A DNA stretch of 64,000 bases from Halictus rubicundus. Lineage: Eukaryota; Arthropoda; Insecta; Hymenoptera; Halictidae. The DNA lies in assembly GCF_050948215.1 (NCBI RefSeq), contig NW_027488566.1, positions 1,229,501 through 1,293,500 on the forward strand, read 5' to 3'. The notes below the pieces were generated by a model. That model saw only the letters and a program-made list of their open reading frames with translations. It did no database searches and was not told the DNA's origin. Position numbers and translations under genes: made by a program. This document shows positions 9,178-20,509 of the stretch, piece by piece; the first letter of the stretch is position 1; the number at the start of each line of letters is the position of its first letter.

Positions 9178-10220
9178 ATGCTGAACTCCAATCCCAACTC
9201 CAACGTCAGCTCCAACGTCAACTCCAACTCCAACTCCAACTCCAACTCCAACCCTAACCTCAACAACGCATGGATAAACAACGCAAATATCCCGACCTCC
9301 AACAGATTTGACATTTTTTCTTCTGATGCCTTCAAAAACCTTGCCGAGTCCTCAGTGATAAACTCCGCTAACGTGAGTAAAAAACCAAAACCTTTACCAA
9401 ACAATCTCACTGCAAACACTAAAAATCCAAACAACTCTACACCCTTATCTCGCCCACCGCCGATGTATATTCGTTTAGCTGAAAATGAAGTCTTGAACTT
9501 CAGTAATGAACTTCAAAACCAAATAGGAAAAAATTTCTATCTAAAATATCTGCGTAATCAAGTTAGATTGCATTTCAAAAGGCAGGCTTTAATTTTCACA
9601 CCTTTGCGCTCCCCACTGAAAAACCGTTTACGGCAGTGCTTAAAGGACTTCCCTTTATTGACACTGATTCCTTAGCTTCAGAACTCCAGCTCTTAAACTT
9701 ACACCCCACTAACATAGTCTCTTTTAAAACTTCCCCTAACAACTCGCTCTATAAAATCACCTTTCCCCCTGGCACAAAATTATCCCATGTAAAGACAGTT
9801 GGCTTTATATTTCATTGCCGGGTCTACTGGGAACGATTCGTCAAATCCAAAAACTACACGCAATGCTACAGATGCCAAGCGTTCGGCCATGCGTCTGCAA
9901 ACTGTTTCAAGGTCCCTAGATGTGCCAAGTGTGGACTTGATCATCTAACTAAAGATTGTCAAAAATCCCCAGATTCTCCAGCAAAATGCGCGAACTGTAA
10001 TGGAATCTACACTGCCAATTTCTCACAATGTCCCAGCTTACTAACCTATATTAATAGAAAATCAACCCCGCGTCCTTCCCCACGCTCTACCACAAACCAT
10101 CGATCTCCACCCCTAGATCTTACTCCTTCTCGTCAAGCGTCTGCTCTGATTGGTGACAGATCTTTTAGTGAAGTGGTAAAAGGGCATTCCCCTCTTCCCA
10201 GCCATAACCTGAATTCTTGA
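9178..10220 (+). pseudogene. LINE ORF1 (gag-like, zinc knuckles), frameshifted
   Basis: Nucleic-acid-binding ORF1 protein of a Jockey/I-type LINE. The N-terminal 30 residues are an Asn/Ser/Pro repeat encoded by an AACTCC hexamer array. A central region (PPPMYIRLAEN ... FYLKYLRNQVRL) corresponds to the part before the RNA-binding domain. The frame shifts between about 9636 and 9675. The second frame has three Cys-rich knuckles: CYRCQAFGHASANC, CAKCGLDHLTKDC and CANCNGIYTANFSQC. It ends at TGA 10220, about 200 bp before ORF2. The three-knuckle pattern and the ANFSQCP ending are typical of Jockey and I-clade gag-like proteins, which bind element RNA. Confidence 0.8.
9187..9262 (+). repeat. AACTCC hexamer array within ORF1
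   Basis: Tandem AACTCC and AACGTC hexamers encode alternating Asn-Ser, Asn-Pro and Asn-Val near the ORF1 start. Length variation here would change the protein without changing the frame. Confidence 0.75.
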
Positions 10221-10417
10221 CCTCTTGGATCCTCGGAAACCAGCGAGTTATTTAAAGAAGCCATCTTCTTCTTTAAAAGAGCTGTTCCCATCCTAAAGGC
10301 AATTCGCCCCAAGCTTGCTTCGTGTACAACCACGTTCGACAAGATCGAAATTCTCTTTGATGCTGCTCAGCAATTATTTTCATAATTGTTTTCACCCCAT
10401 CTCTCCCTGGGACCCTC

Positions 10418-13400
10418 ATGACTTGGAATGCATGTTCCTTGTTTCCAAAAATACCTGCACTTGAACTCTTCATGACCTCTAATAACGTTCTAATAGCCAT
10501 GATCCAAGAAACTTGGCTTACCCCCTCAATGAATATTCTTCTCACAAACTACAACATAATCAGAGGCGACAGGGCTGATGGGAAGCCCCGTGGAGGTGTG
10601 GCCATTCTGGTCCACAAAAATCTTCGTTTTCAACCCTACAACCTTAAACCAGTCAAAAACCTTGAAGCGATAGCCATAAAGCTCTCTAACCCTTCTCTCA
10701 TAGTAATCTCTGCCTACTGCCCTGGCCAAAAACTAGATCCTGAAGCTCTAAATTCCATCACAAACTTCAGACTACCATTCATTGCTGGTGTCGACCTGAA
10801 TGCAAAGCATTCCTCCTGGAATAGTAAAGCGAGATCCAATACAAATGGTAGGACCCTTGAAGATCATATGATAAGCAACTGCTACTCGCTGATCGTACCT
10901 CCCACTTGTACCTTTTTTCGGCCTAACTGTATGCCAACAAAAATTGATTTCTTCCTGGCGGACACCTATACTAACCTCCGGTGCGATGTTACCGAAGACC
11001 TGTCCTCCGATCATCGCCCTGTCCTGCTAATGTCGGAACACAAACACTCTTTCGCCACCTCCTCCCCAGTTACCAACTGGGAAACGTACAAAGCACATGC
11101 CGATGACATTGACCGAAAAGTCTCCCATCTCCAAAGGTTTCTCAAATCATGTTTTTACAAATCCACATCCTTCGTGAACACTCCTGACAAATTCATCCTT
11201 CCTGATGAAAAATTAAAATTTATGATCAGATTGAGAAATAAAGCCAGGAAAAAATGGCAAAGATACGGAAACTTGATCTTCCTCGGGTTCTACAAACAAT
11301 TAAATGGAGCCATACGGAATAGAGTCAGGTTGCTCAAACACATGCAAGTACAGGAACAGATTCAAGAAGCAAAAAACTCTCATACCTTCTGGCCAGTCTT
11401 CCGGAAATTAATGAAAAAACCAACAAACATCCCTCCCCTTTTGGATGATTCTGGATCCTATCACGACCAAAATTCCATAAAAGCTCAACTATTAGCCGAA
11501 CAATTCAGCCGGGTGTTCGAGGATGCCTACAACCAGAAATCACCCCTCCAACTTCTGATCAACCAAAAAGTTGCAAACTTCCATCTGAAAGAATTCACCT
11601 CTCCTTCTCCCTGCATAGACTTAATCTCTCGTCTCTCCCCGATGGATATCAGGATACTAGCAGACAGGTTAAAACCCAGGAAAGCTTGCGGCTGGGATGG
11701 TTTCGCACCAAATCTAATTAAAAAAGCTCCCAGGAACACCTTTGTACAGCTTTACTATATCTTCAAAGCTTGCATCAAACTAGCTTACTTTCCTCAAGCT
11801 TGGAAAATAGCCAAAGTCATACCTATCCCCAAGCGCGGGAATGATCACAGGCTCCCCTCAAGCTATAGACCTATTAGCCTTTTGCCCATATTAGGCAAAC
11901 TCTTTGAGAAGGTGATCTACGGCCTACTAAAATCCCACATCGCCGAGAGAAACATCCTCATAGACTCACAGTTTGGATTCCGAAGCAGTCACTCTACGAT
12001 CCACCAGCTGGTGCGTACAGCCCAATTTCACACCCACTAAATGAACATCAGACGCTACTCCGGAATGGTCCTACTGGATCTCAATAAAGCATTCGATTCA
12101 GTCTGGCATAATGGACTTATCGCAAAACTGATCAACCTGGAGTTCCACCCTAGTGAATATACTGCAAGATCATCTTGACCTCATTGACAAATTTTTCAAC
12201 AACTGGAAGCTCTCATTGAACAGCTCCAAAACTCAGGTCATCCTTTTCACCAGGAAAAGAAAAATTCAAATGAATGATCTTCCAAAATTAAAGATTAACA
12301 AATATGAGGTCGACTGGTCAGACAAAGTCAAATACCTGGGAGTGGTCCTAGACTCCCAAATGAGGTGGGGACCTGCAGTCCTCGATAGGAAAAAAAAGCG
12401 GTTGCAGCCCTTGCTGCGGCCAATATATTAATTAACAAAAAATAAAAGCTTCAAACACATCTAAAGATATTAATTTACAAAACTTGCATTCGATCAGTCA
12501 TAACCTATGGAGTTCACCTTTGGCACATTGCAGCAAAATCCCACCTCATCTCATTACAAAGAGTGCAAAATAAAGCAATTAAAATTATCCTAAACCTACC
12601 TATGGATCACCCCACCTCAGAAATACATATAAAATCAGACCTCCCCATTGTTCGCGATTGCGCGAACGTTCGCGGTGGGGTTTTCGTCTCGCGCTCCTCT
12701 TGCCCCGCCGTGACGTCGGCCACCGAACGCGGTGTCGCGGAAAGCCGTTACGCCAGCTCGCGTTACCCCCGTCTTTCCCCTCGGGATCCATCGATCGCGA
12801 CCCAATGATCGATCATGGATCATCGCGTGATCCAAAAAGGACCAATACGCGACTTTCAGGAAGGCAGAATTCGGTCGCGCTCCGAATCCTGCTTCCTTCT
12901 TCGCTGTTCAACCGTCGTGCGACTCGGTCCTGTTTTCTCTGCGCTCTTCCTAATCGTTGGTTTCAACTCGCTAATCAACGCGTTATTCGTGTACATATTT
13001 ATTGTATATTTCAACGTACAGTGTCCATACAGTTTCAAATACAGTTCACTTTCATACAGTTCAAAAGTACAGTCCACTTTCATCCAAATACACGTGTTCG
13101 TCACAGACTCTTTTTCATTCAACTTCGACGCACAGCGCTGTGCGATTCCGGCTCCTCCTCATTCTAAGTATCGTTCGGTCGGCGACCTTTTCCGATACAC
13201 CCATGCTTGACAAGGTTTTTCATGCCCTGGTCAGTGGGTTTAAACCATATGATCATCAAAATCCATTGATACGACAAATAGCAGTGGAGAGACCAACTGC
13301 CTTATTCTCCTTGGATTCGTTTCCCTCTGGACCTATCATCGATTCCTGCAGGTCCGTCTCCACTGTTCCGGCTCCTGGCCAAAATCCGACACCGTCCGTT

Positions 13401-13445
13401 CCTCCCCCCTCCCCTCAGCCCGGGAGGTCTGCTACGGCTGCTTGA
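10418..13445 (+). pseudogene. LINE ORF2: endonuclease and partial reverse transcriptase
   Basis: The apurinic-type endonuclease domain comes first (residues 1-210: MTWNACSL, IQETWL, RGGVAILV, GVDLNAKHSSWNS in place of the usual GDFNAKH, KIDFFLAD, SSDHRPVL). The reverse transcriptase follows from about residue 420 (ADRLKPRKACGWDGFAPNLIK; SSYRPISLLPILGKLFEKV; DSQFGFRSSHSTI). A TAA stop falls at 12038-12040. The frame then continues with MVLLDLNKAFDSVWH, which holds the first catalytic Asp. A deletion near 12150 removes the segment with the YADD box, and the next recognisable part is NWKLSLNSSKTQVILFTRK. A solo LTR (12649-13199) splits the C terminus, which ends proline-rich at TGA 13443-13445. 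Not functional. Confidence 0.85.
12649..13199. mobile_element. Solo LTR, 551 bp, TSD CCCAT
   Basis: The block starts TGTTCGCGATTG and ends TTTTCCGATACA, between CCCAT (12644-12648) and CCCAT (13200-13204). Removing it and one repeat restores an open ORF2 end across the junction (DLP then MLDKVFHALV). The 5-bp TSD sets it apart from the 4-bp-TSD LTRs elsewhere. It contains a run of TTCATACAG and CAGTTCA units near 13020-13080. No internal element sequence is attached. Confidence 0.8.
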
Positions 13446-13814
13446 CCGGCTAAACGTTCCCTAAAGCCATAACTGAGCTTTAGGAGAAAAGCGGATGTGC
13501 AAGATGGAAAGATGACTCGTCGATACTCGGACCCATGGACTCTTCCTAGGACACCCTGTACCGGCTAGCTCCAGCTTCCATCGGGGGACAAATTGCTTAC
13601 CCTAAAGCCGCAAACTATTTGCAAGCCTGTCTATAAGTTTTTTGTAAATTTTCTTATAATTCACCCTCATGTTAGCTCACGCTAATCACAACCTATCAAT
13701 CGATTACCAGAAATATCCATTATGCTTAAAGGTTAGAGAGCCTCTGTTCTAGGTACCTTTAACACCCAAACCCTCAAAGTAAATTTCCAGGTTAATCCTG
13801 TTTAAAAAAAAAAA
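13446..13814 (+). other. LINE 3' untranslated region and A-tail
   Basis: Non-coding, between the ORF2 stop and the TSD. It includes CCTAAAGCC repeats (near 13460 and 13602) and ends in an uninterrupted A-run directly before the repeated target sequence, as expected for target-primed reverse transcription. Confidence 0.75.
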
Positions 13815-14170
13815 AGCCAGAACCGGAGTTGGCCTGGAGCAGCTCTCGGAGTAACATCTCCGAGCTCCGGACTTCTCGCAGCCGCGTGTAAACGCGCGTC
13901 CTATGGTATACTACCGTGTGCGTGCGTGAGCACGCCGGTGTTGGTCGTACGAGCACTAGGGTATACGTCCTGTGCGAGGAAAGGCAGTGCTCCCGAGCAC
14001 TACGACGCAGCGACACTTCGGCTCTCTTCCCCCTCCTCGAGATCCGTTTCCCGATTTCTGCGACTCGCTCTCCGATCCGCGACCGTGCCTCGCGCCTCGC
14101 ACGTTTAGTCATCGTTCAGTCACAGCCGCGTTCGGAGCTCGTCCTGTGGGCTAGTCCCGCGAACGAGTAA

Positions 14171-15997
14171 GAGTCTATTCATACTTGCCGGAGGCGAACG
14201 TTAGTATGAATACTACCGCGTTTTCCTAATTCATATTTGCCGGAACCCTAGCAAGGCAACCTGAGAAGGCGCTCGAGATGCTCGCAACAAAAGCTAAGAG
14301 CCGCACACAGCGGAGGTTCGCTACCTAACACAAGAACAGTTTAATCCCCTCTACACCCCGGGGATGCCTATGCATCCGCCCAGAGCTGGGCATCCGGTGT
14401 AGGTCATCCGATCTCGTCCGATGCTCTCCGGCCGCCGAGTCACGCCGGGTGCCACGACAGCATCCGCACAGAATCCATTTTTGAAGTAGAGAAAAGAATA
14501 TTGTTCATCTGAGTTGTAATGTTAATAAGTAATGGTTCAAACTATAAGGAACAATAAAATTCAGCTTCACAAATAAATTTTAGCATTGTTAAATTATATG
14601 TTTAGCTCTGTCTTCCTTCATTAAAATTCTGTGAATTGTAATGCTTATTTCTTCATATTGTGTTAAATCTCTACGTTTTGGAGTATAATATTTTTCTTAT
14701 CTACAATTGTATCTTGATGACCAGAATAATGAAATTTTAATGTCACAATTGCTTTCTGGATTACGGATGAGCACGTATACAGTTTAATAAAACAGGGTTT
14801 CATAAAGACAAATTATTTTATCCCACTTCCATCTTAAATAACTGTGGTGCCTTTCCAGGATGGAAGGAAAATTGTTCATCTGAGTTGTAATGTTAAGAAG
14901 TAATAGTTCAAACTATAAGGAACAATAAAACTCCGAACAAAAATACTCTATATCTTATAAATGATTATAAGTAAAAACTCCGGAGAGTTAAAAAAAAACT
15001 ATCGTTAGGTCTGCCTATGCCCATCTCAGCCGCGCCCGTAGTCCCAGTGTTTTGGCTTCGACGTCACACGCTACATAGTATATGTGATCGCTGTAGCCAA
15101 TATTTCGACTGTAGCCGAAAATACGTGTGAAACGAGGCGTGTCCCTTGCACTCTGATCCAATCAGCCGCGCAGTCGTACCTACACTCTGTCCAACGAGAC
15201 CGAGACAGTGAAGCACCCAGCGTGCGTCCTTTGCTAATTATCTTGTAAGGGTAACTTCAATTCTCTCGCACTCGAGTGGCTATGTTTACGTCTACAGCCT
15301 CGTCTCATTGGACAAGAGCTAGATACGCCATCGCATTGTTGCCACGGAACCTACCATCTAATCACTTTTAGGTCATTATGGACAAAAATGTAGCAGTTTC
15401 CATATACATTTTTTCGTGACGTAAGACAAAACGATGCAATGTATGTGGAATTAATTCTTCTTATTCTACAAATTATCATGTAATTGAGTCATTCCACGCG
15501 ATATCGAACACTTTTGGGAGTATTGTTTCGGATTTCTTCCACTTTCACTTGGACCACAACATTTTTCAATGTCATCAAAATTCGAGACATAGTCCCTTCC
15601 TAATGTGGATACTTCCTTAAAAAAAAACAAATATTCTCGTTTTCAATATATGTATAATTTACGTTAATATATAAGGATGTGTGATGCTGTTTCACGAAGA
15701 GGCAGGAACGATTCCTATCTCCATAATGTTGTAGAGGAGAGATACCGATAGTTTACTTAAGGAGCTGTGGGGCCCCGAAAAACCTTTTTTTTTTGTGCCA
15801 CGCACAGCAGGGAACTGTCAACGCGCTCTCGAAAGGGCATCTGGTAATGATCAGCCGCTTGCCGGCCTCGAGATAAACGGCTGCCGAGGGGATTAGTCCA
15901 ACGGCCGGAACGAAGGCATCCGATTTTCGGTTAACATGGCATTAGGCCTAGAGTCCGGCCGCAGAATCAACCGGTCCCGGCAAGTATGAATAGTCCC
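14171..15997. mobile_element. Non-autonomous PIF/Harbinger-like element, TSD TAA
   Basis: A 1,827-bp element between TAA (14168-14170) and TAA (15998-16000). The left end reads GAGTCTATTCATACTTGCCGG and the inverted right end GGGACTATTCATACTTGCCGG, so the termini are about 21 bp with two mismatches. A 3-bp TWA target and G-rich termini fit PIF/Harbinger. No transposase is visible. A direct repeat (ATTGTTCATCTGAGTTGTAA and the following 45 bp) occurs at about 14501-14560 and 14869-14932. The middle (14480-15000) is AT-rich, while 15000-15370 and 15730-15997 are GC-richer, so other fragments may be captured inside. The insertion is confirmed by the empty site in the LTR copy at 33018-33030. Confidence 0.75.
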
Positions 15998-16040
15998 TAA
16001 CGGCGCCGGTGTTGGGCGAGTACGTACTAGGGTATACGTC

Positions 16041-17407
16041 CTATTGGCGAAGACGGAAAAGAAGACGATGAGGACATTCTAAAATTCATCAAGGAATTGG
16101 GAAAGCTTCTGAGCAAAACGAAGACTTCAACGAGGGAAATAAAAAATTTTACATCCGATCCGACCAATAGAGTTAAGAGTAGTATCAAGCTTCACGCTGG
16201 GCAAGCAGATAGGAGCACCGAATCTATTATAATTAAGCTCAAAAATATCGAACTCAGACTAGAGAACAAACGATTAAAAGATAGTATTCACCTTAGGGAC
16301 ATAGGCACGCAAAGCTCACCGATACAGCTCGGACCTGGTTTTTCAGGAACAAGAGAGACAGCGCCCAACAAAGGTAAAGGGAAAAAGACACTAAAATAGG
16401 TGATTCCACAGATTTCGGGTGCACCAAAAAAAGCACAGGACACAGAAACGGAAGACGAGGGGACAGAGAGAAGAAGGAGAGGAAAGGGTAGTAATACCGA
16501 GAGCCAAGACAGAAACCAAGAGGACAGTGAAGGCTATACAGTAATAGAAAGAAATAAGAAAGCAGAAGAAAGAAGGCAGTTGAATAAGAAGAAGAGATAA
16601 GAAGAAGAGACTCTGAGAAAGAAAAGAGAAGAAGAGATAGAGAGAGAAAAGAAAAGAAGAATCCCCGCTCCCCCAAAAACGGAGGCAATAATGATTAAAT
16701 CAAATGGGACCAAAACCTTCGCCGATCTCTTTAAAGAATTGAAAACTAATGCAGGCAGCAAGATGGAAGGTATACGAACGGTGAGAAAATCAAGAGGAGG
16801 CGACCTGATCATCGAGATGGAGAAAACTACCAACGGCATAGGCTTCGAAAAAATAGTCAAAGAAACCCTAGGCGAAGAGCACGTTGTGAGAAGATTAACA
16901 CCGAAAGTAACCTTCGAAATCAAGGATGTTGACCCCACCTTGGAAAAGGAAGAAATTATCACAGAACTTGCGAGGGAAAGAAAACTGGAACTACATGAAG
17001 TAAAAATCAAAACGTCAAGGTTTGGCTTCGGCGGGACAAAAACGGTAATTGTCAATTTTCCGGCGAAGGCTCTAGAAAAACTAAAGGGTACTAGTAAAAT
17101 AAAAATCGGGTTCACCAACTGCAGAGTCAACAGGACACAAAGTTTGGTAAGGTGTTTTAAATGCCACGAATACGGTCATATGTCCTACAATTGTAATATA
17201 GATACCCAAGGCCAGGAGCTTTGCAGAAGGTGTGGAGTAATCGGCCACCAGATCAACGGCTGTCAGGCGATCCGATGCTGTGTCCTCTGTACCAGAAAGG
17301 GGGTACCAGCAGCCAAGGCCGAACACGTAGCCGGAGCGGCCAACTGTCCGCAGTATAAAAAATATTTGCAGCAATTAGCTGGGAGTTCAAAACAAAATTC
17401 AATCTAA
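16041..17407 (+). pseudogene. R1-clade ORF1 (gag-like) with two in-frame stops
   Basis: A single frame runs from the left border with stops at 16397-16399 (TAG) and 16598-16600 (TAA), and then to TAA 17405-17407. The N-terminal part is a Lys/Glu coiled coil (KNIELRLENKRLKDSIHLRDIGTQ), the middle is very Arg/Glu-rich, and the C-terminal half has the R1-type layout: GSKMEGIRTVRKSRGGDLIIEM, TPKVTFEIKDVDPTLEKEEI, then CFKCHEYGHMSYNC, CRRCGVIGHQINGC and CCVLCTRKG...HVAGAANCPQY, the three knuckles typical of R1, TRAS and SART ORF1. It would package element RNA. It is inactivated by the stops and the lost start. Confidence 0.8.
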
Positions 17408-17408
17408 A

Positions 17409-17880
17409 AATTTTACAGATAAATCTGAACCATTGCAGGCTGGCCCACTACTTACTTCCCCAGGCTGCTCTGGAACTAAAGGCGGACCTGATTTTAATCT
17501 CGGAACCCTTGTATAACCCCGGAAACTGGTTGTATTCCACGAAGGGAACAGCGGCCATCTGGGTAACGGAAAATAACGGAATCATCAGACAAGAAGACGG
17601 AGACAAAATAGGGGAAGACTTCGTGGCAGTAAGGATCAGGAATATAATTTTTGTCAGCATTTATTTATCTCCTAGCACAACGGAAGATGCATACACTCTC
17701 AAAATAGATAGAATTTTAGAGTTCGTTAAGCAGGAAAAGAGCAAGGGAAGGAGTATCATTCTCGGAGGAGACTTCAATGCAAGATCACCAGCATGGGGCT
17801 CTGAAGAGCAGAATACAAAGGGCACGATACTTCTTGATTCCCTGCTAACAAGGGAACATATTCAGATGCGAAAATCCGAT
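17409..17880 (+). pseudogene. R1-clade ORF2 endonuclease fragment
   Basis: Begins at or overlaps the ORF1 stop: LQINLNHCRLAHYLLPQAALELKADLILISEP is the usual R1 endonuclease start. It continues with GTAAIWVT, VAVRIRNIIFVSIYLSP and the metal-site motif GGDFNARSPAWGS, and breaks off after TREHIQMR where a DNA transposon begins. The SDH motif and the whole reverse transcriptase are missing from this copy. The ORF2 C terminus resumes at about 19981. Confidence 0.8.
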
Positions 17881-19982
17881 TTTGATGAAACTTATGGGAG
17901 CTTCTAGTTCTTTGAAAAATATTTGACACGTATTTTTTTTTATCGGCAGACATCCACTTTGAAGGGGTGAAAACAGCCCTCAAAGTTGGGGTTCAAAACC
18001 ACATTTTTTGAGATATCTCGGAAACCAGAGATCGAAAAAATTTGAATTTTTTTTTAAATTGTGTGTTTTTCAATGGGAAATGTAGTCGCGCAAGAAAATT
18101 TTAACAAAAGTTTTTTGTTTAAACAATATATTAAAATTTTGATTTTTTTTTGCAGTTTCTTTTATTTATTGTTAGTTTATTTTAATGTAAACTTGGGTGT
18201 GTGATCTTTGATCCAAAATAGGGGATACATGTTTCAGGATTTTCTTTTTTTTTGCCATTTAACAATAATTATGCATAATGGAAGATAGTCTTGCACCTGG
18301 CGTGCGTAGGAAGGAATTCTGGCTTGTTTCATCGAAATATAAGCATTTAGTATAAACATAGGTTATAAAAAATAGGTTATATATAGCATTTCAGAAGAAC
18401 ACGAATATTTTCAAACATTTCTATTGGTTGTTAGGGTGAGAGAGTGGGAAACGTAAGGTGTCTTAAGAATGTATAAATATGGGCACTTTGCTACGTGTGC
18501 TATTAGTCTTTCTGCATTACGGTTTGTAAAGCAACGTGGATATTAAGAAGTTAAGGCTACTTCTTTCGGATTTTTAAAACAGTGCCACATAAAACAAATA
18601 ATTTCTGACGATAATTAAAAAAACATCCGATAATTATATTAATTTTACGTTTGCTGATTGTTTATTTTTCTTGTTAGATTCGTTTTTATAAACATGAAGG
18701 TCAATCCGACGAACGTTATAAACATTTTGATGGAAACATATAACAGTAATAATAACGAGGGAACACCCACGAATGGGAAGGAAATTGAACTGGCACACAT
18801 TATTATAGATCTGATTGATAGGTACAGAGAAGCAGGGTACATGAATTTCGAAACGCAACAACAATTGATATTCGATGACCTAACAGACGAACCGACTTCA
18901 TTTAATATTCCCGAAGACGAAGAAGATTTGGAATCAGCGTCAACATCGAAACCGTCGTCTTCAAGTTCTCCGCACGAGAGTCCAGAAGAAATGGAATATG
19001 TAGACATTGATTTAGAATATAAGAAGAAAGCTGTAGATTATTGGAAGAGTGGAAGAAAAAGAACACTAAACTTCCAAACTGTAAAAAACCAATACAAGAA
19101 ATTGAAGAGACAATCAGATTTATACAGATGGGAAGAAGAAATTAATAAAGGCTACACTTGAAAAAATTATTGTAGCAAGAAATAATAAAATTTTGGTACA
19201 CCACATAAATTTGAGACGGTGGGCAATGATCGAAAATTCATCAATAAATTTAGCAGGATTTCAGGCATCGTCCTGTTGGTTGTGGAAGTTTAAAGAGAAC
19301 TATAATATAGTATCAAGAAAAACGACGAAACTCGCTACCCGCCATCATAGTAACCATTTAACAGATTTGACCGCAGCAGCAGACGATTTTGTGTGTCATG
19401 TGAAAGGGTATTTTGAAAATTATGGCGCAAGCAATATTTTCAATAGTGATCAAAGTGGGTTCCAGTTGGAATTGCACTCTGGTCGAACACTTTCACACAA
19501 AGGTGAAAAAGAAACGGGTGCTCTTGTCCAATCTATATCGTTAACAACTCACAGCTACACTATCCAGCCCACAATTTCAGCTGATGGACAGTTGCTATCG
19601 CCATTGTATATTGTTTTGAAAGGAGTCAAAGGGCAGTTAGGACCTCGTGTACGAAGAAGTGTGTTCACGGCACCTAATGTCCATATTGAAGCTTCCACAT
19701 GGGGTAAACCAACGAAAGAATTATTTAGAACGTGGTTGACTGAAGTATATCACGCTGCTACCTGCGCCACCTTCTTTAGCTACTAATAAAACAATAAACG
19801 ACACATAACCCAGTGGTATTGTTTAAAATACTATACACGTTTATACTAAATGCTTATATTTCGATGAAACAAGCCAGAGTTCCTTCCTACGCACGCCAGG
19901 TGCAAGACTATCTTCCATTATGCATAATTATTGTTAAATGGCAAAAAAAAAGAAAATCCTGAAACATGTATCCCCTATTTTG
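17870..19982 (+). mobile_element. pogo/Tigger-like DNA transposon remnant
   Basis: Between the two halves of R1 ORF2 lies an AT-rich DNA element. A block at about 18215-18352 returns inverted at about 19839-19982 (CAAAATAGGGGATACATG ... TAAGCATTTAGTATAAAC), a long inverted repeat of roughly 140 bp that encloses a DDE-type transposase remnant. The 340 bp to its left (17870-18214) may be an outer part of the same element or an older fragment. No clean TSD was found. The reverse transcriptase of the R1 host is missing, so a deletion accompanied or followed the insertion. Confidence 0.6.
18658..19786 (+). pseudogene. DDE_1-type (pogo/Tigger-like) transposase remnant
   Basis: First part (18694-19161): acidic Ser-rich linker SASTSKPSSSSSPHESPEEM, then KKKAVDYWKSGRKRTLNFQTVKNQYKKLKRQSDLYRWEEEI, a helix-turn-helix-like region. 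One base is missing near 19158, and the frame continues LEKIIVARNNKILVHHINLRRWAMI. The DDE part begins IFNSDQSGFQLELHSGRTLSHKGEK, matching the N-x-D-x-(S/T)GF and R-T-L motifs around the first catalytic Asp of this superfamily. It ends soon after TKELFRTWLTEVY, so the second and third catalytic acids are deleted. Non-functional. Confidence 0.65.
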
Positions 19983-20509
19983 AATTGGTAGAAATAGAAG
20001 CGGGAAAGGGATCAGAAGAAGAACTGCAAGAGATAAAGACAATCATGAAAAGATGGACCAGAAGAATAATGAAGGAGGAATCAGACATTGAATGGCAGAA
20101 GACTTGGGAAACAGCTAACGTCGGTAGATGGACCTACAAACTGATCCCGAATATAAAGATCTGGAAGGAGAGGAAACACGGCGAATTAGATTTTTATTTA
20201 ACTCAAGCCTTAACGGGCCACGGCGTTTTTAACGCTTTCAGGAGAAGAATCGGGAAGGCCGAGTCAGGGGATTGCTGGTTCCACCAGGGAACGCTAGACA
20301 CCCCGGAGCACACACTTTTCATCTGCCAGGAGTGGGAAGAGGAAAGGAAGGAGCTAGAGTACGAGCTAGGACTAAGGGAAGAAGACATCAGCCCTAGATC
20401 GGTCATGGAAGCCATCTGTAAAAAGCAGCCAGCATGGATGGCCTTTTCTGCCTTCTGCAGGAAAATCCTGAAAAAAAGGAGGCTGAACAAAGGAGAAGGG
20501 AACGTCTAG
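19981..20509 (+). pseudogene. R1-clade ORF2 C-terminal fragment
   Basis: Open from the transposon border to TAG 20507-20509. It contains GRWTYKLIPNIKIWKERKHGELDFYLTQALTGHGVFNAF, the strongly conserved thumb/C-terminal motif of R1-clade ORF2, then CWFHQGTLDTPEHTLFICQEW, the Cys/His cluster (C-x-H-x8-H-x4-C type), and ends with a basic helix KILKKRRLNKGEG. It belongs with the endonuclease fragment at 17409. Confidence 0.85.

Larger units (their letters stand above)
8760..13814 (+). mobile_element. Jockey/I-like LINE with a 21-bp TSD
   Basis: A non-LTR retrotransposon on the plus strand with a 5' region (8760-9177), ORF1, ORF2, a 3' region (13446-13800) and an A-tail (13804-13814). The 21 bases before it (8739-8759) recur after the tail (13815-13835) with one mismatch, giving a clear TSD within the family A LTR. 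The copy is dead: ORF1 is frameshifted, and ORF2 has a stop, loses the YxDD part of the reverse transcriptase and carries a solo LTR near its end. Confidence 0.85.

Noticed and set aside
14360..14470. Similarity of ATCTCGTCCGATG ... CCGGGTGCC to 5S rRNA
   Set aside because: Only two short matches with the wrong spacing and no full 5S fold. At most a degraded 5S-derived SINE piece, not supportable.
16293..16688. Hydrophobic Leu/Phe/Ser-rich minus-strand frame as a membrane protein
   Set aside because: It is the complement of the Lys/Glu/Arg-rich R1 ORF1.
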